Below are positions 44,220 to 51,915 of a stretch of DNA of 64,000 nucleotides, piece after piece. Each line of letters opens with the position of its first letter. The stretch's first letter is position 1. A program made the translations under genes and the position numbers. Origin of the DNA: Pseudomonas pudica (lineage in GTDB: Bacteria > Pseudomonadota > Gammaproteobacteria > Pseudomonadales > Pseudomonadaceae); the NCBI RefSeq assembly GCF_015680405.1, contig NZ_JADLJS010000003.1, positions 1 through 64,000 of the forward strand. The letters are read 5' to 3'. Under the pieces are notes generated by a model, which was not told the origin of the DNA, did no database searches, and saw nothing but the letters and a program-made list of their open reading frames with translations.

Positions 44220-44894
44220 TCAGTACGCGCTGGCGTTGTCGACTTTGAAGTTGTACAGCTGGCGAGCCGAGCCGTAGCGTTTGAAATCGGCAGCCTTGTG
44301 GTCCAGGCCGGCCTTGTTCAGCAGTTCCTGCAGCTCTTGCAAGTGCTCGGCGCGCATCTCTTTCTCGATGCAGTCCGAGCCCAGCGACTGCACCGCACCT
44401 TTGACGTAGATGCGCACCTCGTACAGCGAATCGCCCAGCGCATCGCCGGCATCGCCACACACCACCAAACGCCCCGCCTGGCCCATGAAGCAGCTCATGT
44501 GGCCGATGCTGCCGCCGACGACGATATCCACGCCCTTCATGGAAATACCGCAACGCGCGCCGGCGTCGCCCTCGATCACCAGCAGCCCGCCGTGGGCGGT
44601 GGCGCCGGCGGCCTGGGAGGCGCTGCCCTTGACCCGCACCGAGCCGGACATCATGTTCTCGGCCACGCCGACACCGACGTTGCCATGCACGGTGACGCTG
44701 GCCTGCTGGTTCATGCCGGCGCAGTAGTAGCCGGCGTGGCCTTCGATATCCACGGCCACTGCGGCGTTGATGCCCACGGCCAGGTTGTGCTTGCCGTCGG
44801 GGTGGGTCACCCGCCATTCGTGGTCCTGCACCTCACCGTGCAAGGACTGGTTGAGGACTCGCACCGAGGTGCTGGAAAGGTCGATCGTCTTCAT
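44220..44894 (-). CDS. glxC: GXGXG-domain glutamate synthase-like subunit (GlxC / MgsB-like)
   Basis: 224 residues, matching the C-terminal beta-helix (GXGXG) domain of glutamate synthase. Repeating turns of the helix appear as GYYCAGMNQQASVTVHGNVG, GLLVIEGDAGARCGISMKGV and HMSCFMGQAGRLVVCGDAGD. This domain is structural in GltB. It lies between glxB and glxD with short gaps (27 and 15 bases), clearly one operon. Confidence 0.88.
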   Translation of the reverse strand: MKTIDLSSTSVRVLNQSLHGEVQDHEWRVTHPDGKHNLAVGINAAVAVDIEGHAGYYCAGMNQQASVTVHGNVGVGVAENMMSGSVRVKGSASQAAGATAHGGLLVIEGDAGARCGISMKGVDIVVGGSIGHMSCFMGQAGRLVVCGDAGDALGDSLYEVRIYVKGAVQSLGSDCIEKEMRAEHLQELQELLNKAGLDHKAADFKRYGSARQLYNFKVDNASAY

Positions 44895-44921
44895 GTGGTT
44901 CTCCAGTGGTTCGGTGGCAGG

Positions 44922-45827
44922 TCAGGCGCCTTCGCGTTCCCAGACGTACAGGGTGGCCGGGGTCGGTTCCCAGACCTTGGCGTTCTCGATGCCCGGCAGG
45001 CTGGCCAACGCCTGGTACTCCGAGGCCATGGCCACGTAGTCATCGGTCTCGGCCAGCACGGCGGGCTTGCAGGCGATCGGGTCGCGGATCACGGCAAAGC
45101 CATTGCGGGTGCCGATGGCGAAGGTGAAGAAGCCATCGAGGTCCTCAAGGGCGCCATCCAGGGCCTGGGCCAGGCTGTCGCCCTGCTGCAGGCGCCAGGT
45201 CAGGTAGCCGGCGGCCACTTCGGTGTCGTTGTCGGTCTCGAAGCAGATACCTTCGCGCTTGAGCTCCTGGCGCAGGCGGAAGTGGTTGGACAGCGAACCG
45301 TTGTGCACCAGGCACAGGTCGGCGCCGGTGGAGAACGGGTGGCTGCCCTCCATGGTCACGGCGCTTTCGGTGGCCATGCGGGTATGGCCGATGATGTGGC
45401 TGCCTTTCATTCCGGCCAGGCCGAAGCGGCTGGAGATTTCCGCCGGCAGGCCCATGCCCTTGAGGATCTCGATGCTCTGTCCGGCGCTCATGATGCGCAC
45501 GTCAGGGGCCAGTTCGCTCAGGGCATGGCGGGCCGACGCCTCGCCGGTGTGCACCTTGAGCACGGCGGCGCTGGCGTTCTGGAACCAGTCCAGCGAGCAG
45601 CCCAGGCGCCCTTCCAGCTGGCCCATCAGGGCCGCCCAGGGGTAGTTGATGTCAGTGGCCTGCAGGGTGAGCTTGACCCAGCCATCGGCCACTTCGTCGC
45701 CGTAGATGGCAAAACCGGCGCTGTCCGGGCCACGGTCGGTCATGGCTTCGAGCATGGGTTCGAAGAGCTTGCCGAGCTGGGCTTCCAGCTCGGGCTTTTT
45801 CAGGTACAGACCTACGATTCCACACAT
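44922..45827 (-). CDS. glxB: class II glutamine amidotransferase subunit (GlxB / MgsA-like)
   Basis: 301 residues beginning MCGIVGLY, so Cys2 becomes the N-terminal nucleophile after Met removal, as in Ntn-type glutaminases. Further GATase-II motifs are GHTRMATESAVTMEGSHPFS and LVHNGSLSNHFRLRQELKRE. It hydrolyses glutamine (or gamma-glutamylmethylamide in the MgsA analogue) and passes the amine to the synthase. The operon order glnT-glxB-glxC-glxD is intact. Confidence 0.9.
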   Translation of the reverse strand: MCGIVGLYLKKPELEAQLGKLFEPMLEAMTDRGPDSAGFAIYGDEVADGWVKLTLQATDINYPWAALMGQLEGRLGCSLDWFQNASAAVLKVHTGEASARHALSELAPDVRIMSAGQSIEILKGMGLPAEISSRFGLAGMKGSHIIGHTRMATESAVTMEGSHPFSTGADLCLVHNGSLSNHFRLRQELKREGICFETDNDTEVAAGYLTWRLQQGDSLAQALDGALEDLDGFFTFAIGTRNGFAVIRDPIACKPAVLAETDDYVAMASEYQALASLPGIENAKVWEPTPATLYVWEREGA

Positions 45828-45893
45828 GGTGATGCTCCTTACTAGGCAGTGGGCAACCGTTTTCGTGCTGGCCGCCCAAGGGATTGGGGGCGG

Positions 45894-47228
45894 TCAGAAG
45901 AACTCGGTGTAACGCTGGATTTCCCAGTCGGAGACATGGCGGCAGTACTCCACCCACTCCATGCGCTTGAGCTTGATGAACTCGTCGACGATCTCGCCGC
46001 CCAGCACTTCGCGGAACAGCGGATCGGCCTCCAGGGCGTCGGCGGCTTCCTTCAACGACTGCGGCAAGGTCTTGATACCGCGTGCGGCAATCTCTTCCAG
46101 GCTCAGGTTGTAGAGGTTCTCGTTGCACATCTCGCCCGGCTCCAGCTGACGGTCGATGCCATCGAGGCCGGCGGCGATGATCGCGGCGGTGACCAGGTAC
46201 GGGTTGCAGCCAGCATCCGGCAGGCGGAACTCCAGGCGGCCATAGGGGATACGCACCATCGCCGAGCGGTTGTTGGCGCCGTAGGCGACAAACGCCGGGG
46301 CCCAGGTGGCGCCGGACAGCGAGCGGCCGACCACCAGGCGCTTGTACGAGTTGACCGTGGGCGCAGCGAAGGCGCACAGCGCCGGGCCATGGGCCAGCAG
46401 GCCCGCGGCAAAGTGGTAGGCCAGCTTCGACAGGCCCATGCCGCTGCTGTCGGACGGGTCATGGAACAGGTTCTTGTTGGTGCTGCTGGCCAGCGACAGG
46501 TGGAAGTGCATGCCATTGCCGGCGCGCTTGGGGTCGGGCTTGGGCATGAACGAGCAGATCATCCCCAGGTCGTTGGCGATCTCGCCGGCGGCCATGCGGA
46601 AGAAGGTGAAGCGGTCGGCCGACTCCATGGCGTCGCTGTAGGTGTAGTTGATCTCGAACTGGCCGTTGGCGTCCTCGTGGTCGATCTGATAGATGTCGAA
46701 GCCCACCGGCTGCAACGCCTCGGTCAGCCGCTCGAGGAACAGCCGCGAGCGCGACAGGCCTTTGTAGTCGTAGCAGGGCTTGTCGAGGTTGTCGGAAGCG
46801 TCCACCAGTTGCAGCTTGCCCTCCTCGTCGCGGCGGAACAGGCTGAACTCGGGCTCAAGGCCGGTGTTCAGGGTCCAGCCTTTGTCAGCCAGGCGCTGCA
46901 CCTGCTGCTGCAACACGTAGCGGCTGTCGTAGGGCCAGGGTTGGCCGTTCACGTGGCCTACACACACCACCCGGCCGTACCCCGGCTGCCAGGGTACCGG
47001 GATCAAGGTCGAAAGGTCGCCGCGGGCCATGAAATCGGGGCCGTGCGGTTCCATGCCCATGCCGCAGATGGCGAACCCGGCAAAGCCGGCGCCCTCCTCG
47101 GCCACCATCTTCAGGCCCGAGACCGGCACCGATTTGGTCTTCGCCGAGCCATGGATATCGACGAACTGCGCCAGCACGTACTTGATGCCGTGCTGATCGA
47201 GGGTGCGCTGGGTTTCTGCTGGCAACAT
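45894..47228 (-). CDS. glnT: GlnT / type III glutamine synthetase-like (possibly gamma-glutamylmethylamide synthetase)
   Basis: 444 residues. Glutamine synthetase catalytic segments are visible: [12 protein letters not shown] (metal Glu), [38 protein letters not shown] and [20 protein letters not shown]. The N-terminal [20 protein letters not shown] matches the GlnT/GMAS group. In Rhizobium and methylotrophs, relatives next to mgs genes ligate methylamine to glutamate. ATG 47228 is preferred over 47315, whose upstream residues are REP-linked and atypical. Probably controlled by the divergent XRE-cupin regulator. Confidence 0.87.
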   Translation of the reverse strand: MLPAETQRTLDQHGIKYVLAQFVDIHGSAKTKSVPVSGLKMVAEEGAGFAGFAICGMGMEPHGPDFMARGDLSTLIPVPWQPGYGRVVCVGHVNGQPWPYDSRYVLQQQVQRLADKGWTLNTGLEPEFSLFRRDEEGKLQLVDASDNLDKPCYDYKGLSRSRLFLERLTEALQPVGFDIYQIDHEDANGQFEINYTYSDAMESADRFTFFRMAAGEIANDLGMICSFMPKPDPKRAGNGMHFHLSLASSTNKNLFHDPSDSSGMGLSKLAYHFAAGLLAHGPALCAFAAPTVNSYKRLVVGRSLSGATWAPAFVAYGANNRSAMVRIPYGRLEFRLPDAGCNPYLVTAAIIAAGLDGIDRQLEPGEMCNENLYNLSLEEIAARGIKTLPQSLKEAADALEADPLFREVLGGEIVDEFIKLKRMEWVEYCRHVSDWEIQRYTEFF

Positions 47229-47343
47229 GGGTTGGACACTCCTGAGCAAGGGGCAATGATTCCGCAAGAGAAACTTACTTTCCTCACAGGAATGCAATGC
47301 GCTTGCCAACTTCATTCAGGTGCAACCTTGTGTTGCCTGTTCG

Positions 47344-47391
47344 GGCCTCTTCGCGGGCTTGTGGCAGCGGGTTTACCCGCGAAGAGGCCGG
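47344..47391. repeat. collapsed REP pair
   Basis: GCCTCTTCGCGGGCTTG is joined directly to GCGGGTTTACCCGCGAAGAG with the centre and CTCCCACAGG ends missing, as if a facing REP pair had lost its middle by deletion. It lies in the 313-base glnT/XRE gap 47229-47541. Confidence 0.7.
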
Positions 47392-47482
47392 CACCGACAA
47401 CCCAAAACCAAGCAGATTTCCACGCTCCGTTTATGGGAAACTTGTTTTCACCCGAGGAAAGATGCGTCCACCGCAGCTGCCA

Positions 47483-47505
47483 TTTCGCACTTTCCTAGTG
47501 CGAAA
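47483..47505. promoter_or_regulatory. 9-bp inverted repeat, candidate XRE-cupin operator
   Basis: TTTCGCACT - TTCCT - AGTGCGAAA, perfect arms, 36 bases upstream of the XRE-cupin start. A second smaller dyad, TTCCT-CAC-AGGAA, lies at 47279-47291 in front of glnT. Confidence 0.6.
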
Positions 47506-47541
47506 ACATTATTCTTGAACTGAAACCGTGCAGGACATTCG

Positions 47542-48135
47542 ATGCCAACCGAAACCGAACCGCGCCTTCGTCTGGAGCAGTACCTGGGCTTGCAGATCAA
47601 GCGCCAGCGCCAGGCCCAGTCCCTCAAGCTCGCCGACGTGGCGCGCATCGCCGGCATCAGCCAAGGCATGCTGAGCAAGATCGAGAACGCCCAGGTGTCC
47701 ACCAGCCTCGACACCCTCAGCCGCCTGTGCGACGTGCTGGGCATGCCGATGGCCAAGCTGTTCAGCCAATATGACCAGCCCGACGGTAATGCCTTGTTGG
47801 TGAAAGCCGGTGAAGGGCTGGAGGTGGTGCGCCGCGGTACCGAGAAAGGCCACACCTACCATTTGCTCAACCACGCCAGGGGGCCGAAGAAGAACTTCGA
47901 GGCGTACATGGTGACCATGGATGACGCCAGCGAAGAGTTCCCGACCTTCGCCCACCCCGGCACCGAGTTCCTCCACCTGCTGGAGGGTGAACTGGTGTAC
48001 CGCCACGGCAACCAGCTCTATCACATGCAGGCGGGCGACAGCCTGACTTTCGACGGCGAGACCCCGCACGGCCCCGAGAAGCTGGTGCAGGTACCCATCC
48101 GCCTGTTGTCGATCATGAACTACGGCGACGAGTGA
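47542..48135 (+). CDS. XRE-family regulator with C-terminal cupin domain
   Basis: 197 residues. The HTH_3 domain spans ~residues 10-68 (LGLQIKRQRQAQSLKLADVA; GISQGMLSKIENAQVSTSLD) and a cupin_2 domain follows (HPGTEFLHLLEGELVYRHGN; MQAGDSLTFDGETPHGPEKL). Regulators of this build (PuuR-like) respond to small amines or amino acids. Divergent position and the two dyads in the gap point to control of glnT-glxBCD. Confidence 0.9.
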   Translation: MPTETEPRLRLEQYLGLQIKRQRQAQSLKLADVARIAGISQGMLSKIENAQVSTSLDTLSRLCDVLGMPMAKLFSQYDQPDGNALLVKAGEGLEVVRRGTEKGHTYHLLNHARGPKKNFEAYMVTMDDASEEFPTFAHPGTEFLHLLEGELVYRHGNQLYHMQAGDSLTFDGETPHGPEKLVQVPIRLLSIMNYGDE

Positions 48136-48200
48136 CGCGGTGCAGCAAGGCACCCGCGGATCAACAGGATGCCAACCGCTGCACGCACAGATACAGGCGA

Positions 48201-48905
48201 CTAAGCGCCCTCAGGCAGCAGACTGCGATCAAACATGAACGCCCGCTCCCCCTGTGGTGTGTATCGATACAACTGCTGCGGCCTACCCAGCCTCGGCTGG
48301 TTCTTCTCACCGGTATCACTCACCCACCCCAGCTCGCGCAAGCGCTCCAGGCGTTTGCGCAGCGAGGTGTTGTTCACCGCCTGCCCCAGGCAAGCCTGCA
48401 CCGCACCTAGCGCATCCAGCACAGTGAACTTCTCCGCCAGCAGGTACAGCGGCAGGCTGCTGTACACCGTCTTCGCCGCCAGCCGCTCACGGGCGCGCTC
48501 CACCAGCAGGTTATGATCAAAGGGCAACAGCACCTTGCGCGCCAATACGCTGTTCAAGTCGAAAAACGCCAGTTGCTCGCCTTCGACGACCTGCCTCGGA
48601 TCAAGCAATGCCAGGTAATAGGTGCTGAGTGACCATCCACGCGGGTCGCGGAAAGCATTGCCCTCGGTGCCCACCTGTTCCATGTAGCAAGGTACTACCT
48701 GGGTTTTCTCGCGCAGCGCGCGTTCGGCGGCAGCTTCCAGGCTGGTGTCGGGGGTGCGGCCATTGACGATCACCCCGGGCAGGGCCCACTGGCCGGCGTG
48801 CGGTTCACGCTCACGACGGTGCAACAGCACCTGCAGATGCTGAGCTTCGGGGGCCATGCGCAGCGCCACGATATCGACGCTAGCCAGAACTTCTACTGCA
48901 TTCAC
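48201..48905 (-). CDS. nrtR: NrtR, Nudix-related regulator of NAD metabolism
   Basis: 234 residues. The N-terminal Nudix-like domain (VALRMAPEAQHLQVLLHRRE; GQWALPGVIVNGRTPDTSLE) is fused to a C-terminal winged helix (NTSLRKRLERLRELGWVSDT; RPQQLYRYTPQG). NrtR proteins repress NAD synthesis or salvage genes and are relieved by ADP-ribose. The context, directly divergent from pncA-pncB, fits exactly. The start is GTG at 48905; the nearby ATG at 48901 is out of frame. Convergent with the XRE-cupin gene. Confidence 0.87.
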   Translation of the reverse strand: MNAVEVLASVDIVALRMAPEAQHLQVLLHRREREPHAGQWALPGVIVNGRTPDTSLEAAAERALREKTQVVPCYMEQVGTEGNAFRDPRGWSLSTYYLALLDPRQVVEGEQLAFFDLNSVLARKVLLPFDHNLLVERARERLAAKTVYSSLPLYLLAEKFTVLDALGAVQACLGQAVNNTSLRKRLERLRELGWVSDTGEKNQPRLGRPQQLYRYTPQGERAFMFDRSLLPEGA

Positions 48906-48980
48906 CGGGCGACTCCTTGTTCAAGCGCCCCATAATCCACCAGGGCATCTAAGTAAGGCAAGCAAAAATCCTATTTCAAA

Positions 48981-49017
48981 TGTCACTTGACACACTTAAT
49001 ACACCAGGTGAATTATA
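48981..49017 (+). promoter_or_regulatory. pncA promoter with overlapping dyad
   Basis: TTGACA at 48987-48992 and an ATTATA-like -10 at 49012-49017 (19-base spacing; AATTAT at 49011 gives 18). TGTCA-CT-TGACA at 48981-48992 overlaps the -35, a good place for NrtR to repress. Confidence 0.5.
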
Positions 49018-49043
49018 TAGCCATTCCAGCGAGGAGAACCGCC

Positions 49044-49694
49044 ATGAAGATCGCCAGTTTCGATGTCGACGCCCAGAACGGCTTCACCAGCAATGTGCCG
49101 CAAGAACTGCCCGTCCCCGAGGGTGACGAAATCGCGGCTGATCTGAATACCATGGCCTTGCGTGCCGACCTGCGCCTGGGCAGCAAGGACGCCCACCCGG
49201 CCAACGCCGCCTGGGTAGTCGCCGACCCCGCGCACATGCTGCAGCCTTTGCAGCTGGCCAACGCTGACCTGACCTGGGTCAGCCACTGTGTCCCCGGCAC
49301 GCCCGGCTTCGAGTTGCTGCCCGGCCTACCTGCCCCCATCGACTACGACTATTTCGTGTGGAAAGGCGTCGAGCCCGACCTGCACCCCTACGGCGCCTGC
49401 TATCACGACCTGGCCGAGCGCCGCTCCACCGGGGTGATCGAGTACCTCAAGGTACAGCAGGTGGGCGCGGTGATCGTCGGTGGCCTGGCCCTGGACTATT
49501 GCGTCAGGACCACCGCTCGCCAATTGCGCCAGGCTGGCTTTCGGGTGCTGTTGTACCTGCCGGCCTGCCGCGCCCTCACCCAGGCGGGCGCCATCGAGGC
49601 ATGTGGCGCCCTGGCTGCCGAGGGCGTGATCCTCTGCGGGGACGAAGCCGCGCTCGACCACCAGCTCTCTCTGATCAAGGAAGACCGCCCATGA
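49044..49694 (+). CDS. pncA: nicotinamidase (isochorismatase-family)
   Basis: 216 residues. The catalytic triad pattern of PncA is present: Asp in FDVDAQNGF, Lys in [15 protein letters not shown], and Cys in [20 protein letters not shown]. The metal site is DAHPAN. It converts nicotinamide to nicotinate. The ATGA overlap with pncB shows translational coupling. Nicotinate made here would feed PncB, which is truncated in this genome. Confidence 0.92.
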   Translation: MKIASFDVDAQNGFTSNVPQELPVPEGDEIAADLNTMALRADLRLGSKDAHPANAAWVVADPAHMLQPLQLANADLTWVSHCVPGTPGFELLPGLPAPIDYDYFVWKGVEPDLHPYGACYHDLAERRSTGVIEYLKVQQVGAVIVGGLALDYCVRTTARQLRQAGFRVLLYLPACRALTQAGAIEACGALAAEGVILCGDEAALDHQLSLIKEDRP

Positions 49695-50557
49695 GCGACA
49701 GCGTTTTCGGCCCACGCATCATCCAGAACCTGCTGGACACCGACTTCTACAAGATCACCATGATGCAGGCGGTGCTGCACAACTATCCCAACGCCGAGGT
49801 GGAATGGGAATTCCGCTGCCGTAACGGCGAGAACCTCGCACCTTACCTGGCGGAAATCCGCTACCAGGTCGAGCAACTGGCCGATGTCAGCGTCACGCAT
49901 GACCAGCTCGCCTACCTGGAGAAGATCCCGTTCATCAAACCGGACTTCATCCGCTTTCTCAGCCTGTTCCGCTTCAACCTGCGCTATGTACAGGTAGGCC
50001 TGGATGATGCCGGCCAACTGGCGATTCGCGTGCGCGGGCCGTGGTTGCACGTGATTCTCTACGAGATCCCGCTACTGGCGATCATCAGCGAGGTACGCAA
50101 CCGCTATCGGTATCGCGAGGTGGTGATCGAGCAAGTCCGCGAGCGCCTGTATCAGAACCTCGACTGGCTGAAGGCCGCAGCCAGCGCCGATGAACTGGCC
50201 GGTTTCCAACTGGCCGACTTCGGCACCCGGCGGCGCTTCTCCTACCGGGTGCAGGACGAGGTGGTGCACATTCTGAAGCGTGACTTCCCGGGCCGCTTTG
50301 TCGGTACCAGCAACGTGCACCTGGCCCGCGAATACCAGCTCAAGCCGATCGGCACCATGGCCCACGAGTGGTTCATGGCCCACCAGCAACTTGGCCCGCG
50401 CCTGGTCGACAGCCAGGCTGCCGCGCTGGAATGCTGGGTGCGGGAATACCGGGGGCTGCTGGGCATTGCCCTGACCGACTGCATCACCATGGACGCGTTC
50501 CTGGGCGACTTCGACCTGTACTTCGCCAAGCTGTTCGATGGCTTGCGGCACGATTAG
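49691..50557 (+). pseudogene. pncB: nicotinate phosphoribosyltransferase, 3'-truncated by island insertion
   Basis: 288 residues remain of about 400. The N-terminal and central domains are intact ([70 protein letters not shown]). The reading frame breaks after GLRHD, where PncB proteins continue with SGDP, part of the phosphoribosyl-binding region; a TAG follows at once. About 110 C-terminal residues are missing, so the product is almost certainly inactive. The DNA changes character exactly here, so a mobile-element junction rather than a point mutation is the cause. Confidence 0.9.
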
Positions 50558-51273
50558 TTATCCCTAGCTACAGTCCCAGAAGTCCTCCTGCCCCCTCCTC
50601 CTTCCCTTCACCAATATCCATTGAAGTCTCCCATCAGTTGCAGATTTGGTGCGATCCTTCATAACTGGTCAGCGCCGCACCCAAGCTAAACGTATCTTCC
50701 AGTACACGCAGAGTGCCGCAGCTCAGCGCGCTATGAATAGGTCGTATTCCTCATCCACCTTGTGACTCTCGGCTAAGCGTTGGCATCCAAGATGAGCATC
50801 AGAGGAGAAGTTGATAATCGCCTCTGAAGCTGTTCCAGGCGTCCAGAGCTTGGGTGCGCCTTTACGAACGACATGGCTTTCACCAAGGCTAACAACCTGG
50901 CTCCGAAGCGTCAGAGAGAAGGATGAGATGTGCTTGAGGCTATTTATGTGGGACTGGTGGAAGTGACGCCGGGCGACGTGCCTTTTCGTAGGCTGTTTGA
51001 AAGCCTGAGGAGTGAACTGCATTGAGCAGACCTACGCGTGCTGACGTAACGCTAAACAGGCTCATATCCTCGCCCAGAACACCGGTAGCCGCCTAATTCT
51101 GATCTGCAAGGTCGCACACAGCCCCAATCAGCGTGCTGTCACAATCCGCTCGGGATAACCCGTAAGGCCCAGGTTTCGTAAACCTGAAATCCCTGAAGGC
51201 CGAATTTCAGTCAAAACCGAGATTCTCAACAACCGAAACCCGTGAGACCAAATCTGAAGGCCCTGCATGCCCC
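50555..51273. other. island end, non-coding
   Basis: About 720 bases between the broken pncB and gmtX. I see no convincing gene: a minus-strand open frame at 50723-51022 has no recognisable similarity or ribosome site. The last ~100 bases carry the dyads listed at 51171-51210. By position this should contain the terminal sequence recognised by the GMT recombinases. Confidence 0.6.
51171..51210. other. nested inverted repeats after gmtX
   Basis: AGGTTT-CGT-AAACCT (51171-51185) is followed directly by CTGAAAT (51184-51190) ... ATTTCAG (51204-51210). Either a terminator for the leftward gmt operon or part of the element end. Confidence 0.45.
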
Positions 51274-51915
51274 CTATGCCATATGGAGTGAGAGAATCTT
51301 CTCCACAGCATCGCGAAACCCAGGCTTGAAAATTCGTTTGCCTTTGATGTCTAGCACCTCTCCGCGATCACCAAAGGTATACCCGAGCTGTGCGAGCGCT
51401 TGAGAATCTATAGCGCCCTTTAGCGCATTGATTTCAGCATCATTCAAATTGAGCTTTTCTAAGCAGAAGTTACCTTCCTCCTTAGCTCCCCCTAAGTATA
51501 TTGGGGCATTGTGTGCATTCTCCTGCCTCGCGATCTTTGCCCGCAAAGTGTGCAATTGTTTAGCCAGCATGGTGACACTCAAACGCAACACAGGATCTTC
51601 GATTGACGTTATCCAGTCACTCTTAACTGAGGCGGTTTTTACCTTGTGGTCTACCGAGAATAACCTCCATGCCTGGATCAACTCACGGTATTGCGTACCT
51701 GAATCATTCACAATGGTTTTTTCACTGGGTACTGGGAGTCCCCGATCCTTACCAAGGGTTACGACTGCCTTGTATGTAAAGTCCTGGTGATGACGTTCGT
51801 GCAGCAGTTGACAGACCGTATTAATGGCCTCGAGGCTCCTCTTGCGACGCGGATCACTGGCTTCATTAATCAGCCGTTCGTACGTATCATCCGGCAATAG
51901 CGCTTGATCAGGCAC
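51274..51915 (-). CDS. gmtX: Gamma-Mobile-Trio protein GmtX
   Basis: 213 residues, starting MPDQALLPDDTYERLINEAS. Predicted helical, with a HTH-like middle (VVTLGKDRGLPVPSEKTIVN) and a basic region, but no recombinase active site. As third gene of the gmtY-gmtZ-gmtX operon, overlapping gmtZ by 8 bases, it matches GmtX in order, size and general sequence. Its biochemical role is not known to me; an accessory factor for integration is likely. Confidence 0.8.
   Translation of the reverse strand: MPDQALLPDDTYERLINEASDPRRKRSLEAINTVCQLLHERHHQDFTYKAVVTLGKDRGLPVPSEKTIVNDSGTQYRELIQAWRLFSVDHKVKTASVKSDWITSIEDPVLRLSVTMLAKQLHTLRAKIARQENAHNAPIYLGGAKEEGNFCLEKLNLNDAEINALKGAIDSQALAQLGYTFGDRGEVLDIKGKRIFKPGFRDAVEKILSLHMA

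Noticed and set aside
42582..45845. 1087-codon plus-strand open frame
   Set aside because: It is antisense to amt, glxD, glxC and glxB, all with clear family motifs. High G+C codon bias of the true genes keeps the opposite frame open; the translation is His/Gln/Arg-rich with no motif.
42879..47228. Complete N-methylglutamate pathway
   Set aside because: Only the synthetase-like and synthase-like genes are here; the four-subunit dehydrogenase is absent from the window.
49691..50557. pncB truncation as a sequencing error or point nonsense mutation
   Set aside because: No frame after 50554 continues the PncB sequence (SGDP and beyond), and composition and gene content change at exactly that base.
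50723..51022. 99-codon minus-strand frame in the island end
   Set aside because: No ribosome site, no similarity I recognise, and it lies in what should be the element terminus. A decayed gene fragment cannot be excluded.
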